Assembly: GCF_013349955.1 (NCBI RefSeq) | Contig: NZ_JABVXC010000002.1 | Coordinates: 124,001-188,000, forward strand | Direction: 5' to 3' | Length of the DNA: 64,000 nt | Source: Onishia taeanensis | GTDB taxonomy: Bacteria; Pseudomonadota; Gammaproteobacteria; Pseudomonadales; Halomonadaceae | In this document: positions 19,381 to 28,285 of the stretch, piece by piece | How the letters are laid out: the number at the start of each line of letters is the position of its first letter | Numbering within the stretch: position 1 is the stretch's first letter | Translations under genes and position numbers: made by a program | The notes under the pieces: model-generated | What the model saw: only the letters and a program-made list of their open reading frames with translations | Database searches by the model: none | Told to the model about the DNA's origin: nothing

Positions 19381-20184
19381 TCAGGGCAACGACGGATAGC
19401 CCAGCAGGCGCTGGGCGTCGTTCTGCAATCGGCGATGCGTCTCGCCAATCGTCCAGGTGGTGAGCGCATGGCCATCGCTGTCATCGAGCCGGGTTACCGG
19501 CCACAGGCCTTGCAGAGAGTTGCCAAGCCACAGCGCCTCGGTCTGCTCAAGGCACGCCGGCATGGCCTCGACTTCGGCGATCGAGTGCTCGTCGAGCAGC
19601 GCCTGACGCAGGGTGCCGGCGACGCCGCAGCGATCGAGCCGCGGGGTTTCCAGGCGCCCGTTACGTTGCCAGAAGAGGTTCATGCAGGTGGCTTCGATAA
19701 TCCGCCCCTCGCTGTCGCAGAGCAGTCCCTCGGCGATGTCGGGGTCCGACCACTCATCGCGGGCCAGCACGTTCTCCAGGCGGTTGAGGTGCTTGAGTCC
19801 GGCGAGCCGCGGCTGAATCCCCAGCCGCAAGGCGCAGTGCCGCACCCGCACACCCTCACGCCAGCGTGACTCGGCGGGGGCAAACGGCAGGTGCTGTACC
19901 AGCAGGCGCGGTTCGGGATCGGCCGGCGCCATATAGCCCCGCCCACCGCTGCCGCGCGTCACGATCAGCTTGAGCACACTCAGGCCGGCCGGCGCCCGGG
20001 CAGGCAACGGATCCAGCTCGTCACGCTGCGGAGCAGGAAAGCCCAGCCCCTCGCAGCCTCGGGTGAGGCGCGCCAGATGGGCGTCCCACAGCAGAGGCGT
20101 GCCGTCTCGTACCAGCACCGTTTCGAAGACGCCATCGCCGTAGGCCAGACCGCGGTCATTCAGCGGCAGCGCTGCCTCACTCAT
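19381..20184 (-). CDS. pabC: Aminodeoxychorismate lyase
   Basis: A 267-residue PLP enzyme of fold type IV that forms p-aminobenzoate and pyruvate for folate. The catalytic Lys is in GLKHLNRLENVLAR; DRGLAYGDGVFETV and CMNLFW are family motifs. The N-terminus is about ten residues shorter than in E. coli, because an in-frame TGA inside the end of fabF blocks any earlier start. It is 7 bases after fabF. Confidence 0.93.
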   Translation of the reverse strand: MSEAALPLNDRGLAYGDGVFETVLVRDGTPLLWDAHLARLTRGCEGLGFPAPQRDELDPLPARAPAGLSVLKLIVTRGSGGRGYMAPADPEPRLLVQHLPFAPAESRWREGVRVRHCALRLGIQPRLAGLKHLNRLENVLARDEWSDPDIAEGLLCDSEGRIIEATCMNLFWQRNGRLETPRLDRCGVAGTLRQALLDEHSIAEVEAMPACLEQTEALWLGNSLQGLWPVTRLDDSDGHALTTWTIGETHRRLQNDAQRLLGYPSLP

Positions 20185-20191
20185 CGTTGAC

Positions 20192-21430
20192 TCAGATCCG
20201 GGTGAAAATCAGCGAGCCGTTGGTGCCGCCGAAGCCGAAGGAGTTCGACAGCGTGGTGTCGATCTTCATCTCGCGGGCGGTATGCGGCACGTAATCGAGG
20301 TCACAGCCGTCCTGGGGGTTATCCAGATTGATGGTGGGCGGCGCCACCTGATCACGGATCGCCAACACGCAGAACACCGCCTCGACGGCACCGGCGGCTC
20401 CCAGCAGGTGACCAATCATCGACTTGGTGGAACTGACCGCCACAGACTTGGCGCCCTCACCCATCACCTTCTGCACGGCCCGGCTCTCGGCCAGGTCGCC
20501 GGCTGGCGTGGAAGTGCCATGAGCGTTGATGTAGTCGATGCTGGCGGGGTCGATGCCGGCATCGTGGACGGCGTTGCGCATCGACATGGCAGCCCCGCTA
20601 CCGTCTTCCGGCGGCGCCGTCATGTGGTAGGCATCGTCGCTCATGCCAAAGCCGGAGAGCTCTGCATAGATGGTCGCCCCGCGCGCCTTGGCGTGTTCGT
20701 ATTCCTCGAGCACCATGACGCCGGCCCCGTCGGAAAGCACAAAGCCGTCGCGGTCTCGGTCCCAGGGTCGACTGGCCGCGCTAGGATCGTCATTGCGGGT
20801 CGATAGCGCCCGCGCCGCCGAGAAGCCCCCCAGGCCCAGCGGCGTGGTAGCCATCTCCGCCCCGCCACAGACCATGACGTCGGCGTCGCCATAGGCGATG
20901 GTGCGCGCGCTGTACCCGATGTTGTGAGTGCCGGTGGTGCAGGCGGTGGTAATGGCGATGTTGGGGCCCTGAAAGCCGTGCTGGATCGCCAGGTTGCCGG
21001 AGATCATGTTGATGATCGAGCCGGGCACGAAGAACGGCGAAATGCGGCGCGCACCGCCCTTGTTGAGGGCATTGTGGTTATGCTCGATCATCGGCAGCCC
21101 GCCGATGCCGGAGCCAATCGCCACACCGATCCGGTGAGCGTTGTCCTCGGTGCACTCCAGGCCAGCGTCGCTGATGGCCTGTCCGCCGGCGGCAATACCG
21201 TACTGGATGAACAGGTCCATCTTGCGCGCATCCTTGGGGTTCAGATAAGGACTGATATCGAAGTCCTTGACCGACCCGCCGAAGCGCGTGTTGAACCCGC
21301 TGGTATCGAAATGTTCGATGGCGGAAATACCGCTTTTGCCGGCGACGATGTTCGCCCAACTTTCATCGACGGTGTTTCCTACGGGCGTTACCAGACCAAG
21401 CCCGGTCACCACGACCCTTCTACGAGGCAT
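20192..21430 (-). CDS. fabF: Beta-ketoacyl-ACP synthase II
   Basis: A 412-residue condensing enzyme for fatty-acid elongation. The catalytic Cys is in [12 protein letters not shown], with His in [11 protein letters not shown] and in [12 protein letters not shown]. The start [21 protein letters not shown] and the C-terminal [15 protein letters not shown] are typical of FabF. It follows acpP but is separated from it by a strong terminator and has its own promoter-like sequence at 21486-21491. Confidence 0.97.
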   Translation of the reverse strand: MPRRRVVVTGLGLVTPVGNTVDESWANIVAGKSGISAIEHFDTSGFNTRFGGSVKDFDISPYLNPKDARKMDLFIQYGIAAGGQAISDAGLECTEDNAHRIGVAIGSGIGGLPMIEHNHNALNKGGARRISPFFVPGSIINMISGNLAIQHGFQGPNIAITTACTTGTHNIGYSARTIAYGDADVMVCGGAEMATTPLGLGGFSAARALSTRNDDPSAASRPWDRDRDGFVLSDGAGVMVLEEYEHAKARGATIYAELSGFGMSDDAYHMTAPPEDGSGAAMSMRNAVHDAGIDPASIDYINAHGTSTPAGDLAESRAVQKVMGEGAKSVAVSSTKSMIGHLLGAAGAVEAVFCVLAIRDQVAPPTINLDNPQDGCDLDYVPHTAREMKIDTTLSNSFGFGGTNGSLIFTRI

Positions 21431-21485
21431 CAGCTTCCCTCCAGACTATTCAGGTGGCATGCCGCAGCATACCGACGTTGCAGGA

Positions 21486-21491
21486 ATTATA
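21486..21491 (-). promoter_or_regulatory. Candidate -10 box of a fabF promoter
   Basis: A perfect TATAAT on the minus strand, 56 bases before the fabF start and downstream of the acpP terminator. The -35 is weak (GAGACA, 19-base spacing). It would explain how fabF is transcribed past the acpP terminator. Confidence 0.45.
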
Positions 21492-21561
21492 CCTGAACTC
21501 CCCGGGGGTGTGTCTCCACCTGGGGCTCCTGCATACTGCCGGCACATCGGCGCCGCGCACC

Positions 21562-21604
21562 AAAAAAAACGGGAGCCACCCATCGATAGCCAGGGTGGCT
21601 CCCG
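21562..21604 (-). terminator. Strong Rho-independent terminator after acpP
   Basis: On the minus strand CGGGAGCCACCC pairs with GGGTGGCTCCCG (12-bp perfect stem) around an 11-base loop and is followed by eight T. It lies about 57 bases past the acpP stop and separates the highly expressed acpP from fabF. Confidence 0.92.
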
Positions 21605-21660
21605 TGTCAGGTCACTTATGTGAACCTGGCGACCACTGAGGTCGCGATCTCAACACCCGC

Positions 21661-21894
21661 TTACTGGTGAGTGTTGACGTAGTCGATCGCTTCCTGAACG
21701 GTGGTGATCTTCTCGGCTTCTTCGTCGGGAATTTCGGTATCGAATTCCTCTTCAAGCGCCATCACCAGCTCGACGGTATCAAGAGAATCGGCACCGAGAT
21801 CTTCGGTAAAGGAAGAGGTGTTCTGGATGTCTTCTTCCTTGACGTTCAGGCGCTCGGCCACAACCTTCTTCACGCGCTCTTCGATGGTGCTCAT
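21661..21894 (-). CDS. acpP: Acyl carrier protein
   Basis: A 77-residue acidic helical protein that carries acyl chains on 4'-phosphopantetheine attached to Ser37 in [18 protein letters not shown]. Sequence and size match bacterial AcpP throughout. It sits between fabG and fabF, with its own candidate promoter at 21975-22003 and a strong terminator behind it, as expected for one of the most abundant transcripts in the cell. Confidence 0.98.
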   Translation of the reverse strand: MSTIEERVKKVVAERLNVKEEDIQNTSSFTEDLGADSLDTVELVMALEEEFDTEIPDEEAEKITTVQEAIDYVNTHQ

Positions 21895-21974
21895 TAGTTA
21901 CTCACTCCAGTCGTTCAAGATAGCCGTTAACTTACAGCCGGATAGAATCCGCAAGCCCAAAAAAGCTGCGGGGT

Positions 21975-22003
21975 AGTGTATAGACCGCTAGGGGCCTTCG
22001 CAA
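21975..22003 (-). promoter_or_regulatory. Candidate acpP promoter
   Basis: On the minus strand TTGCGA (22003-21998) and TACACT (21980-21975) have 17-base spacing, about 80 bases before the acpP start in the fabG-acpP gap. Confidence 0.35.
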
Positions 22004-22023
22004 CATGAGAGTCGGCCAAGCCG

Positions 22024-22764
22024 TCAGCGCATGTTCATGCCGCCGTTGACCTGCAGTGTTTCGCCAGTGATGTAACCAGCGGCGTCACTGGTCAAGAAGC
22101 CCACGGCCGCAGCAATTTCCTCGGGCTGACCGAGACGGGTCAGCGGAATCTGTGACATCAGGGCATCTTTCTGCGCCTGCGGCAGCGATTCCGTCATATC
22201 AGTGGCGATGAAGCCAGGTGCTACATTGTTGACGGTGATGTTGCGCGAAGCAACCTCACGCGCCAGCGCACGTGAGAAACCTTCCATGCCAGCCTTGGCC
22301 GCAGCATAGTTGCTCTGACCCAGATTGCCCATGGTCGCGACCACAGAACTGATGCTGACGATACGCCCAAAGCGTGCCTTGGTCATGCCACGAACGCATG
22401 CCTTGGTGACGCGATAGAGGGACTTGAGGTTGGTGTCGATGACATCATCCCACTCGTCTTCCTTCATGCGCATCAGCAGGTTGTCACGGGTGATGCCGGC
22501 ATTGTTGACCAGGATCGTCGGAGCGCCGAACTCATCGCCTACCGACTTGAGCAGCGCATCGATGCTGCTCTGGTCCGTCACATCGAGCCTGCGACCGGCA
22601 CCCTCGATGCCCTGCTCCTTGAGATAGGCATCGATGGCCTCGGCACCACGATCGCTGGTAGCCGTACCAATGACGACGCGGCCCTGACGGCCAAGCTCGA
22701 GGGCAATCGCACGACCGATGCCACGACTGGCACCCGTTACCAGGGCAATTCTAGATTCGCTCAT
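22024..22764 (-). CDS. fabG: 3-oxoacyl-ACP reductase FabG
   Basis: A 246-residue short-chain dehydrogenase that reduces 3-oxoacyl-ACP with NADPH. The cofactor motif is TGASRGIGRAIA, then NNAGITRD, and the catalytic Ser-Tyr-Lys is in SSVVATMGNLGQSNYAAAKAG. The C-terminus GYITGETLQVNGGMNMR is diagnostic. I chose ATG 22764, preceded by GGATTGGA; the in-frame ATG at 22803 adds 13 non-homologous residues. It follows fabD. Confidence 0.97.
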   Translation of the reverse strand: MSESRIALVTGASRGIGRAIALELGRQGRVVIGTATSDRGAEAIDAYLKEQGIEGAGRRLDVTDQSSIDALLKSVGDEFGAPTILVNNAGITRDNLLMRMKEDEWDDVIDTNLKSLYRVTKACVRGMTKARFGRIVSISSVVATMGNLGQSNYAAAKAGMEGFSRALAREVASRNITVNNVAPGFIATDMTESLPQAQKDALMSQIPLTRLGQPEEIAAAVGFLTSDAAGYITGETLQVNGGMNMR

Positions 22765-22812
22765 ATTCCAATCCGCATAATTGCTGTCATCTTGTGGCGA
22801 CATGCCTCCACC

Positions 22813-23766
22813 TTATTCGGTAGCGGCACTGCGCGCCAGTTCGAGTGCGCTTTCCAGGCTGTCCGGGTCGTTAACGGCCAACCCTTTGATGGAGCGATTG
22901 ATACGCTTGCCAAGGCCGGTCAACACCTTGCCGGGCCCGCACTCGATAAATACTTCGGCGCCCTGCCCCGCCATGTTTTCGATGCATGACGTCCAGCGCA
23001 CCGGCTGATAGAGCTGCTCGACCAGTCGAGTGCGCAGGGTCTCGACATCGGCATGCGCCTGGGCGTCGACGTTCTGCACCACCGTATAACGTGGAGGACG
23101 CATCTCGATATCATTCATGGCGCTAGACAGGCGGTCAGCGGCCGGTCGCATCAGGTCACAGTGCGATGGCACCGAAACCGGCAGCGGCAGCGCACGCTTG
23201 GCACCCGCCTGCTGGCAAAGCGTGATAGCGCGCTCGACAGCAGCCTTGCCGCCGGCAATCACGACCTGTCCCGGCGCATTGTAGTTGACTGCGGCCACCA
23301 CATCACCTTGAGCCGCCTCACGACAGGCCTGCTCCACGGCTCCGTCATCGAGCCCAAGGATGGCGGCCATACCACCGGTACCCGCGGGCACGGCCTGCTG
23401 CATGGCCTCACCACGCAGTTTGACCAGGCGCACACCTTCTGCGAAAGGCAGCACACCAGCACAGACCATGGCACTGTACTCGCCAAGGCTATGCCCAGCC
23501 ATGGTGCCAGGGCGCGGACCTTCCAGCTCCTGCCAGACACGCCAGATGGCAACGCTTGCCGTCAGCAGTGCCGGCTGAGTGCAGGCAGTAGCGTCCAGAT
23601 TTTCGGCAGGCCCTTCCTGGACGACATGCCAAAGATCGTAACCCAGGGCGTCGGAGGCCTCTTCGAAGGTGGTTCGTACCACGCTGTATCGTTCAGCCAG
23701 CTCCCGCATCATGCCTACTTGCTGGGAGCCCTGCCCCGGGAACACGAGGGCCAGGGATTGCGTCAT
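22813..23766 (-). CDS. fabD: Malonyl-CoA:ACP transacylase
   Basis: A 317-residue acyltransferase that loads malonyl groups on ACP. The start MTQSLALVFPGQGSQQVGMM, catalytic Ser in GHSLGEYSAM, and PVSVPSHCDLMRPA are visible. I chose ATG 23766 after AAAGGTG rather than an in-frame ATG 39 bases upstream. It is cotranscribed between plsX and fabG. Confidence 0.97.
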   Translation of the reverse strand: MTQSLALVFPGQGSQQVGMMRELAERYSVVRTTFEEASDALGYDLWHVVQEGPAENLDATACTQPALLTASVAIWRVWQELEGPRPGTMAGHSLGEYSAMVCAGVLPFAEGVRLVKLRGEAMQQAVPAGTGGMAAILGLDDGAVEQACREAAQGDVVAAVNYNAPGQVVIAGGKAAVERAITLCQQAGAKRALPLPVSVPSHCDLMRPAADRLSSAMNDIEMRPPRYTVVQNVDAQAHADVETLRTRLVEQLYQPVRWTSCIENMAGQGAEVFIECGPGKVLTGLGKRINRSIKGLAVNDPDSLESALELARSAATE

Positions 23767-23786
23767 GACTTTCACCTTTACGTCTT

Positions 23787-24869
23787 CTATTCGTTGGTCT
23801 GACAACGGGCATCCATCCCGCTATCGCCTCGACCGCACGCGGCCGACGCGATAACAGGGCGCCTTTCACCGAGTTCATGAGCCAACTGTGACGGCAAGTC
23901 TTCTCTGACTTCCTGGATGGCACGTGAAATGGCATGGGCAAAGCCAATGGCATCGGCACTGCCATGACTCTTGACCACGATACCGTCCAGCCCAAGCAGA
24001 CTGGCGCCGTTATAGCGCACCGGGTCCAGCTCGCCACGCAAACGACGCAGCGCAGGCCGCGCCAGAAGCCCCACCAGCCGACTGCCCCAGTGTGCCTCGA
24101 AGGTCTGCTGCACACGCTGAATGAGCATTCTCGCCAACCCTTCGCTTGCCTTGAGCACGGCATTGCCAACGAAACCGTCGCACACTACCACATCTACAAG
24201 GCCAGAGTAGATACCATCGCCTTCGATAAACCCACGGTAATCCAGGTGGGTAAAATCGCGTAAGCGTGCATCCGCCTCACGGACGCTGGCGGTACCCTTG
24301 GTTCCTTCGATGCCTACATTGAGCAACGCGACCCGCGGCCTTCTCAGGCCATCGATACGTCGCGCCATGACTTCACCCATCAGCGCGAAGTCGACCAGCC
24401 GCTCGGCATCGGCCTCGACGTTGGCCCCCAGATCCAGCAGGTAACAATGCCCCTTGCCCCGGGTCGGCACGGCTGTACTGATCGCCGGGCGCGGAATCCC
24501 CGCCACTGTCCCCAACGCGCGACGCGCCAGCGCCATCAAGGCCCCCGTATTACCGGCCGACACCGCTGCCTGCGCCTCGCCGGAGGCCACGCAGTCGAGC
24601 ATCATCGAAAGGCTAGAATCCTTGGATCCGCGCAAAACACTCGAGGGTTTGGCGTCTTCGGCAACAACAGCAGGGGAATGGTGCAGGGTCAGGCGGGAAA
24701 GCGAGGATGCATCACATCGCACCAGGTGCGCGAGTGCTTCATCAAGGGCGGGCTGCTGGCCGAACAGGCTCAATTGCAGCCGAGGATGGGCCTGAAGGGC
24801 CCGAACGGCGGCTGACACGGTGGCACGGGGACCGAAGTCCCCGCCCATCGCGTCGATGGCGATTCTCAC
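23787..24869 (-). CDS. plsX: Phosphate acyltransferase PlsX
   Basis: A 360-residue peripheral enzyme that converts acyl-ACP to acyl-phosphate, the donor for PlsY in phospholipid synthesis. Signatures are [14 protein letters not shown] at the start, [36 protein letters not shown] and [17 protein letters not shown]. It lies between rpmF and fabD, the standard proteobacterial order linking ribosome supply to lipid synthesis. Confidence 0.97.
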   Translation of the reverse strand: MRIAIDAMGGDFGPRATVSAAVRALQAHPRLQLSLFGQQPALDEALAHLVRCDASSLSRLTLHHSPAVVAEDAKPSSVLRGSKDSSLSMMLDCVASGEAQAAVSAGNTGALMALARRALGTVAGIPRPAISTAVPTRGKGHCYLLDLGANVEADAERLVDFALMGEVMARRIDGLRRPRVALLNVGIEGTKGTASVREADARLRDFTHLDYRGFIEGDGIYSGLVDVVVCDGFVGNAVLKASEGLARMLIQRVQQTFEAHWGSRLVGLLARPALRRLRGELDPVRYNGASLLGLDGIVVKSHGSADAIGFAHAISRAIQEVREDLPSQLAHELGERRPVIASAACGRGDSGMDARCQTNE

Positions 24870-24905
24870 GTCAATACGCAGAGCGTCGCCAGTCGAAGCA
24901 CTGGC

Positions 24906-25076
24906 TTACGCTTCGACGACCTGACGACCACGGTAGAAACCGTCGGCAGCCACATGGTGGCGACGGTGCGTGGTGCCGGTTTCCTTGTCCTGAGACAGGG
25001 TCGGGGCGGTCAGTGAGTCGTGGGCACGACGCATGCCGCGCTTGGAACGGGTCTTACGGCTCTTTTGAACTGCCAT
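24906..25076 (-). CDS. rpmF: 50S ribosomal protein L32
   Basis: A 56-residue basic protein beginning [20 protein letters not shown] and ending with [17 protein letters not shown], which aligns along its length with L32. The zinc Cys pairs of some L32 forms are absent, as in E. coli. It lies between yceD and plsX. The ATG at 25076 is the only sensible start. Confidence 0.97.
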   Translation of the reverse strand: MAVQKSRKTRSKRGMRRAHDSLTAPTLSQDKETGTTHRRHHVAADGFYRGRQVVEA

Positions 25077-25108
25077 GGGATTTCACTCCAGAGTGCATCG
25101 ATGATCTA

Positions 25109-25636
25109 TCAGGATTTGCCTTTCAAGGTGCGCAGCACATCAAAAGGACTATCAGCAGGCGTTGCCGAGGCCTCGGACGCGTCGCCGCTGCTCAGCTGGT
25201 CTGATGAAACGCCACATTGCGCTTCATCGTGGTAAATCACCTGCGGCAGACTGAGGATCAACTCATCCTCGATCACCACCAGGAGATTCAGCTGTTCGTC
25301 TTCCACCACTACCGGTTCATGTGTGCTCGGCAAGTCGGCGGCAAGCGCATCGCTGCTGACCACACCCAACAGGAAATGGCTACTGACGTGGGTTGGCATT
25401 GGCTCCAGGCAGCGCCGGCAAGGCAGCTGCACATCGGCCTCCAGCCGCCCCTCAATCACTCGACGCCCTTGAGTGTCGATGGCGAAGTCCAGCCAAACTT
25501 GGCAATCGCCCTGCTGGGGCCCGGCATCTTCAGCGAGACGCGCGAACGCATCGAGTGCCACAAGGCCTTCGAGATGTTCGGCGTTGGCGGCGAGCCGGTG
25601 GGGCTCAACCTTCAAGGGGAGTCGTGTGGTCAACAT
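25109..25636 (-). CDS. yceD: YceD/DUF177 family protein
   Basis: A 175-residue acidic protein of the DUF177 family, starting MLTTRLPLKVEPHRL, which matches the start of E. coli YceD. It carries LPCRRCLEPMPTHV with the conserved CxxC and ends with FDVLRTLKGKS. In plants and some bacteria DUF177 proteins are linked to 23S rRNA accumulation and L32. It is cotranscribed with rpmF. No ribosome-binding site precedes the ATG, while a consensus promoter ends 10 nt upstream, so the mRNA may be leaderless. Confidence 0.93.
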   Translation of the reverse strand: MLTTRLPLKVEPHRLAANAEHLEGLVALDAFARLAEDAGPQQGDCQVWLDFAIDTQGRRVIEGRLEADVQLPCRRCLEPMPTHVSSHFLLGVVSSDALAADLPSTHEPVVVEDEQLNLLVVIEDELILSLPQVIYHDEAQCGVSSDQLSSGDASEASATPADSPFDVLRTLKGKS

Positions 25637-25645
25637 AGGCGCGCA

Positions 25646-25674
25646 ATGATAGGCACTCCCCCGCCGGGTGTCAA
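25646..25674 (-). promoter_or_regulatory. Consensus promoter of the yceD-rpmF operon
   Basis: On the minus strand a perfect TTGACA (25674-25669), a 17-base spacer and TATCAT (25651-25646). The expected start of transcription, 25636-25640, falls on or within four bases of the yceD ATG (25636), implying a leaderless or nearly leaderless transcript. Confidence 0.75.
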
Positions 25675-25762
25675 AACATCCTGGCAAGGCGGTATGCTTC
25701 CGAGTTCGAAGGGCACGCTCGACCGCCTGTATACGCTCATTCACTTGCCCCCTGGAGACCGC

Positions 25763-26371
25763 ATGACACGCCTGGTTCTTGCTTCAAGCTCCCCTTGGCG
25801 CCGCCAACTGCTAGAGCGCCTGGGACTGCCCTTCACCTGGGCAAGCCCCGAGATCGATGAGACGCCTTATTCTGGCGAGACGCCCGAGGCCCTGGTACAT
25901 CGCCTGGCGCTGAGCAAGGCCAGTCGCCTGGCAGAGGCTTTTTCTCACCACCTGGTCATCGGCTCCGACCAGGTGGCAGTGTTCGAGGGCGAAATACTCG
26001 GCAAGCCTGGCAGCGAAGCCGCCGCCCAGGCTCAGCTACTGCGCTTTTCAGGCCAGCGAGTGCGCTTCCTGACGGGCCTTGCTGTGCTTGATACTGCTGG
26101 CGCTCGACACTGGCTCGGCCACGACACCTATGACGTGGTGTTTCGTCGCCTCGAGGAAGACGAAATAGCCCGCTATATCGCTCGCGAGCAGCCGCTGGAC
26201 TGTGCCGGCAGTTTCCGCATGGAAGGCCTGGGCATCACCCTCTTCGAGCGCCTGGAAGGCGATGACCCCAACAGCCTGATTGGCCTGCCGCTGATTCGCC
26301 TATGCGCCATGCTCAGAGAGGCAGGCCTCGACCCCCTAGGCCCTGAGGCGACCGAGCGATGCCCTCAGTAG
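25763..26371 (+). CDS. Maf-family nucleotide pyrophosphatase (YceF type)
   Basis: A 202-residue Maf/YceF protein. Maf motifs are LASSSPWRRQLLERLGLPF with ASSSPWR near residue 6, SPEIDETPYSGETPEALV, GSDQVAVFEGEILGKPG and the C-terminal EGLGITLFERLEGDDPNSLIGLPL. YceF-type enzymes hydrolyse m7GTP and related nucleotides, acting as house-cleaning enzymes. GGAG lies 7 nt before ATG 25763. It is divergent from yceD and overlaps the tail of sppA by seven bases. Confidence 0.93.
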   Translation: MTRLVLASSSPWRRQLLERLGLPFTWASPEIDETPYSGETPEALVHRLALSKASRLAEAFSHHLVIGSDQVAVFEGEILGKPGSEAAAQAQLLRFSGQRVRFLTGLAVLDTAGARHWLGHDTYDVVFRRLEEDEIARYIAREQPLDCAGSFRMEGLGITLFERLEGDDPNSLIGLPLIRLCAMLREAGLDPLGPEATERCPQ

Positions 26372-27447
26372 GCCTGATAGCGCACCGGCGACTGGGCCTG
26401 GGGCAGCCCCATCCACTCGGCCGCCACCCGCCCGAAGCGCCGGGTCAGACGATCGAAGGGATCTAGCCCCGGCGTGTAGTCCTTGAGGCGCGGCTCTTGC
26501 AGACGTGCTCGAGCCACCCCATCCAGGGTATCCAGCCGGTCCACCAAGCCAAGCGGAACGGCCTGCTCGCCGGTCCACACCAAGCCGGAAAATAGCTCAG
26601 GGTCATCGGCGAGTCGCCCGGCGCGGCCTTCCTTGACGTCATTGATGAACTGACGATGGGTAGTATCGAGCACTTCTTGCCAGAACGCCCGCTGGCGAGG
26701 CGAAATGCCCTTGAAGGGATCAAGGAACGCCTTGTTATCGCCCGCAGTGAAGACCCGGCGCTCGATCCCCAGGCGGTCGATGGCTTTCTCAAGACCGAAG
26801 CCGGAGAAGATCACTCCGATAGAGCCCACCAGGCTTGCTGGCGCAGCGACAATCTCATCGGCCGCCGAGGCGACATAGTAGGCACCGCTGGCACCGATAT
26901 CCTCGACCACCGCAATGACCGGTTTGTCGCCCTGATTCCTCAGTCGCATGATCTCTTCATAAATGCGCTGCGACTGCACGGGGCTGCCGCCGGGGCTATT
27001 GATATGCAACACCACCGCCGTTGCGCTTGGTGCCTTCCAGGCACGCCTGAGCCCCTCGATAATGCGCTCCGCATTGGCCGGCGACTGGCTGTCGATCACG
27101 CCTTCCACCTCAACGACCCCCAGATGCTGCGCCGTCATCTCCGACGGCTGCGCGGCCCGAAAGAGGCTATAGAAGGTGGTCGCGATCATGGTCAGGATCA
27201 GCGCAGCAAACAGAAAACGGAAGAACAGTTTCCAGCGACGCGAACGCCGCTGCTCGGTCAGCACGCCACCGATCCAGCGATCCATCATCTCTAGCTGGGC
27301 AAGCCGCTGGCGCTCGCGCAGGACCTCGGCATCTTCATCGCCCCCGGAGTCGCCACTACGAGGGTCTTGCTGGCTGGCGTGCCGCGCTTCTTCCTGGCTC
27401 AGTTCCGGCCCTTGGGTCCAGGGATCCTGCGATTTGTCATCACTCAT
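26365..27447 (-). CDS. sppA: S49-family signal peptide peptidase SppA (short form)
   Basis: A 360-residue membrane-bound serine protease degrading cleaved signal peptides. A charged cytoplasmic N-terminus precedes one membrane helix (WKLFFRFLFAALILTMIATT). The S49 domain has NSPGGSP, the nucleophile Ser in DIGASGAYYVASAAD and the general-base Lys region AGDNKAFLDPFKGISP. It is the short single-domain form rather than the doubled E. coli form. ATG 27447 follows AGCAGGA by six nt. It is cotranscribed with the HAD gene and rluC. Confidence 0.92.
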   Translation of the reverse strand: MSDDKSQDPWTQGPELSQEEARHASQQDPRSGDSGGDEDAEVLRERQRLAQLEMMDRWIGGVLTEQRRSRRWKLFFRFLFAALILTMIATTFYSLFRAAQPSEMTAQHLGVVEVEGVIDSQSPANAERIIEGLRRAWKAPSATAVVLHINSPGGSPVQSQRIYEEIMRLRNQGDKPVIAVVEDIGASGAYYVASAADEIVAAPASLVGSIGVIFSGFGLEKAIDRLGIERRVFTAGDNKAFLDPFKGISPRQRAFWQEVLDTTHRQFINDVKEGRAGRLADDPELFSGLVWTGEQAVPLGLVDRLDTLDGVARARLQEPRLKDYTPGLDPFDRLTRRFGRVAAEWMGLPQAQSPVRYQAY

Positions 27448-27590
27448 GGGCATCCTGCTCGAGATCAAAAAATGGCTGAGTGACACCATAATGGCATCTT
27501 TCCGCCAGTGTCATCGCGACGCTCTGCGCATCGCAACAATGGCGATGGTCTTTCGAAACCGCTCACGCCGCCAACAGCGGCCGCACTGGC

Positions 27591-28241
27591 TCAGCCGTGC
27601 AGCCAGTCGATCAGCTCGGGAAAACTGTCGGCGGTAAAGGTCGGGTGGCTGGCGGCCAGTCGCTGGCGATCATGCACGCCATAGGTCATGGCGACACGAT
27701 CCATCGACAGCGCCCGCGCCATCTCCAGATCATATTCCGTATCGCCCACCATCACGGCCTCGCTCGCCGACACACCGAACTCCTCAAGAAGCTCTTCAAG
27801 CATCCGCGGATGCGGCTTGGAGCGCGTCTCGTCGGCAGTGCGGCTGGCATCGAACCAGGCACCGCTGCCGTTCTCGGCAAAGATCCGATCGAGCCCACGG
27901 CGACTCTTGCCGGTGGCTACCGCCAAACGCATGTCGGGGGGCTCGCGCAGCCTCGCCACCCCGGCTTCGACGCCGGGGAAAAATGACAAGGGTTCGGCCT
28001 CGGCAGCAACGAAGTGCTTTGCATAGCACTCACGCAGTCGCTCGGCCTGTTCGGCGCCGATCCCCGGGCACATCCGGGCGATGGCTTCCGGCAGGCCGAG
28101 ACCGATGATATCGCTGACCGCCTCGCCGGCCAGCTCGCCCCACCCCGCATCACGCGCGGCGGCCTGCATGCAGGCGACGATGCGCGCTTCGGAATCCATC
28201 AGGGTGCCGTCCCAATCGAAGATCACCAGTCGGTAACGCAT
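27591..28241 (-). CDS. HAD-IA family phosphatase (Gph-like)
   Basis: A 216-residue HAD hydrolase. Motif I is VIFDWDGTLMDSEARIV with nucleophile Asp9, motif II Thr lies in LAVATGKSRRGLD, motif III Lys in SKPHPRMLEELL, and motif IV in VMVGDTEYDLEMARA. The cap and length fit phosphoglycolate phosphatase-like enzymes, but the substrate cannot be read from sequence. The equivalent gene follows rluC in pseudomonads. AGTAGGAG precedes the ATG. Confidence 0.9.
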   Translation of the reverse strand: MRYRLVIFDWDGTLMDSEARIVACMQAAARDAGWGELAGEAVSDIIGLGLPEAIARMCPGIGAEQAERLRECYAKHFVAAEAEPLSFFPGVEAGVARLREPPDMRLAVATGKSRRGLDRIFAENGSGAWFDASRTADETRSKPHPRMLEELLEEFGVSASEAVMVGDTEYDLEMARALSMDRVAMTYGVHDRQRLAASHPTFTADSFPELIDWLHG

Positions 28242-28285
28242 AACTCTCCTACTTGCATGCCTGCTTGAAGATGAAGGTAACGGGA

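Noticed and set aside
25217..25762. Upstream extension of Maf, giving a 384-codon frame
   Set aside because: The extra part is antisense to yceD; ATG 25763 has a ribosome-binding site and begins the Maf domain.
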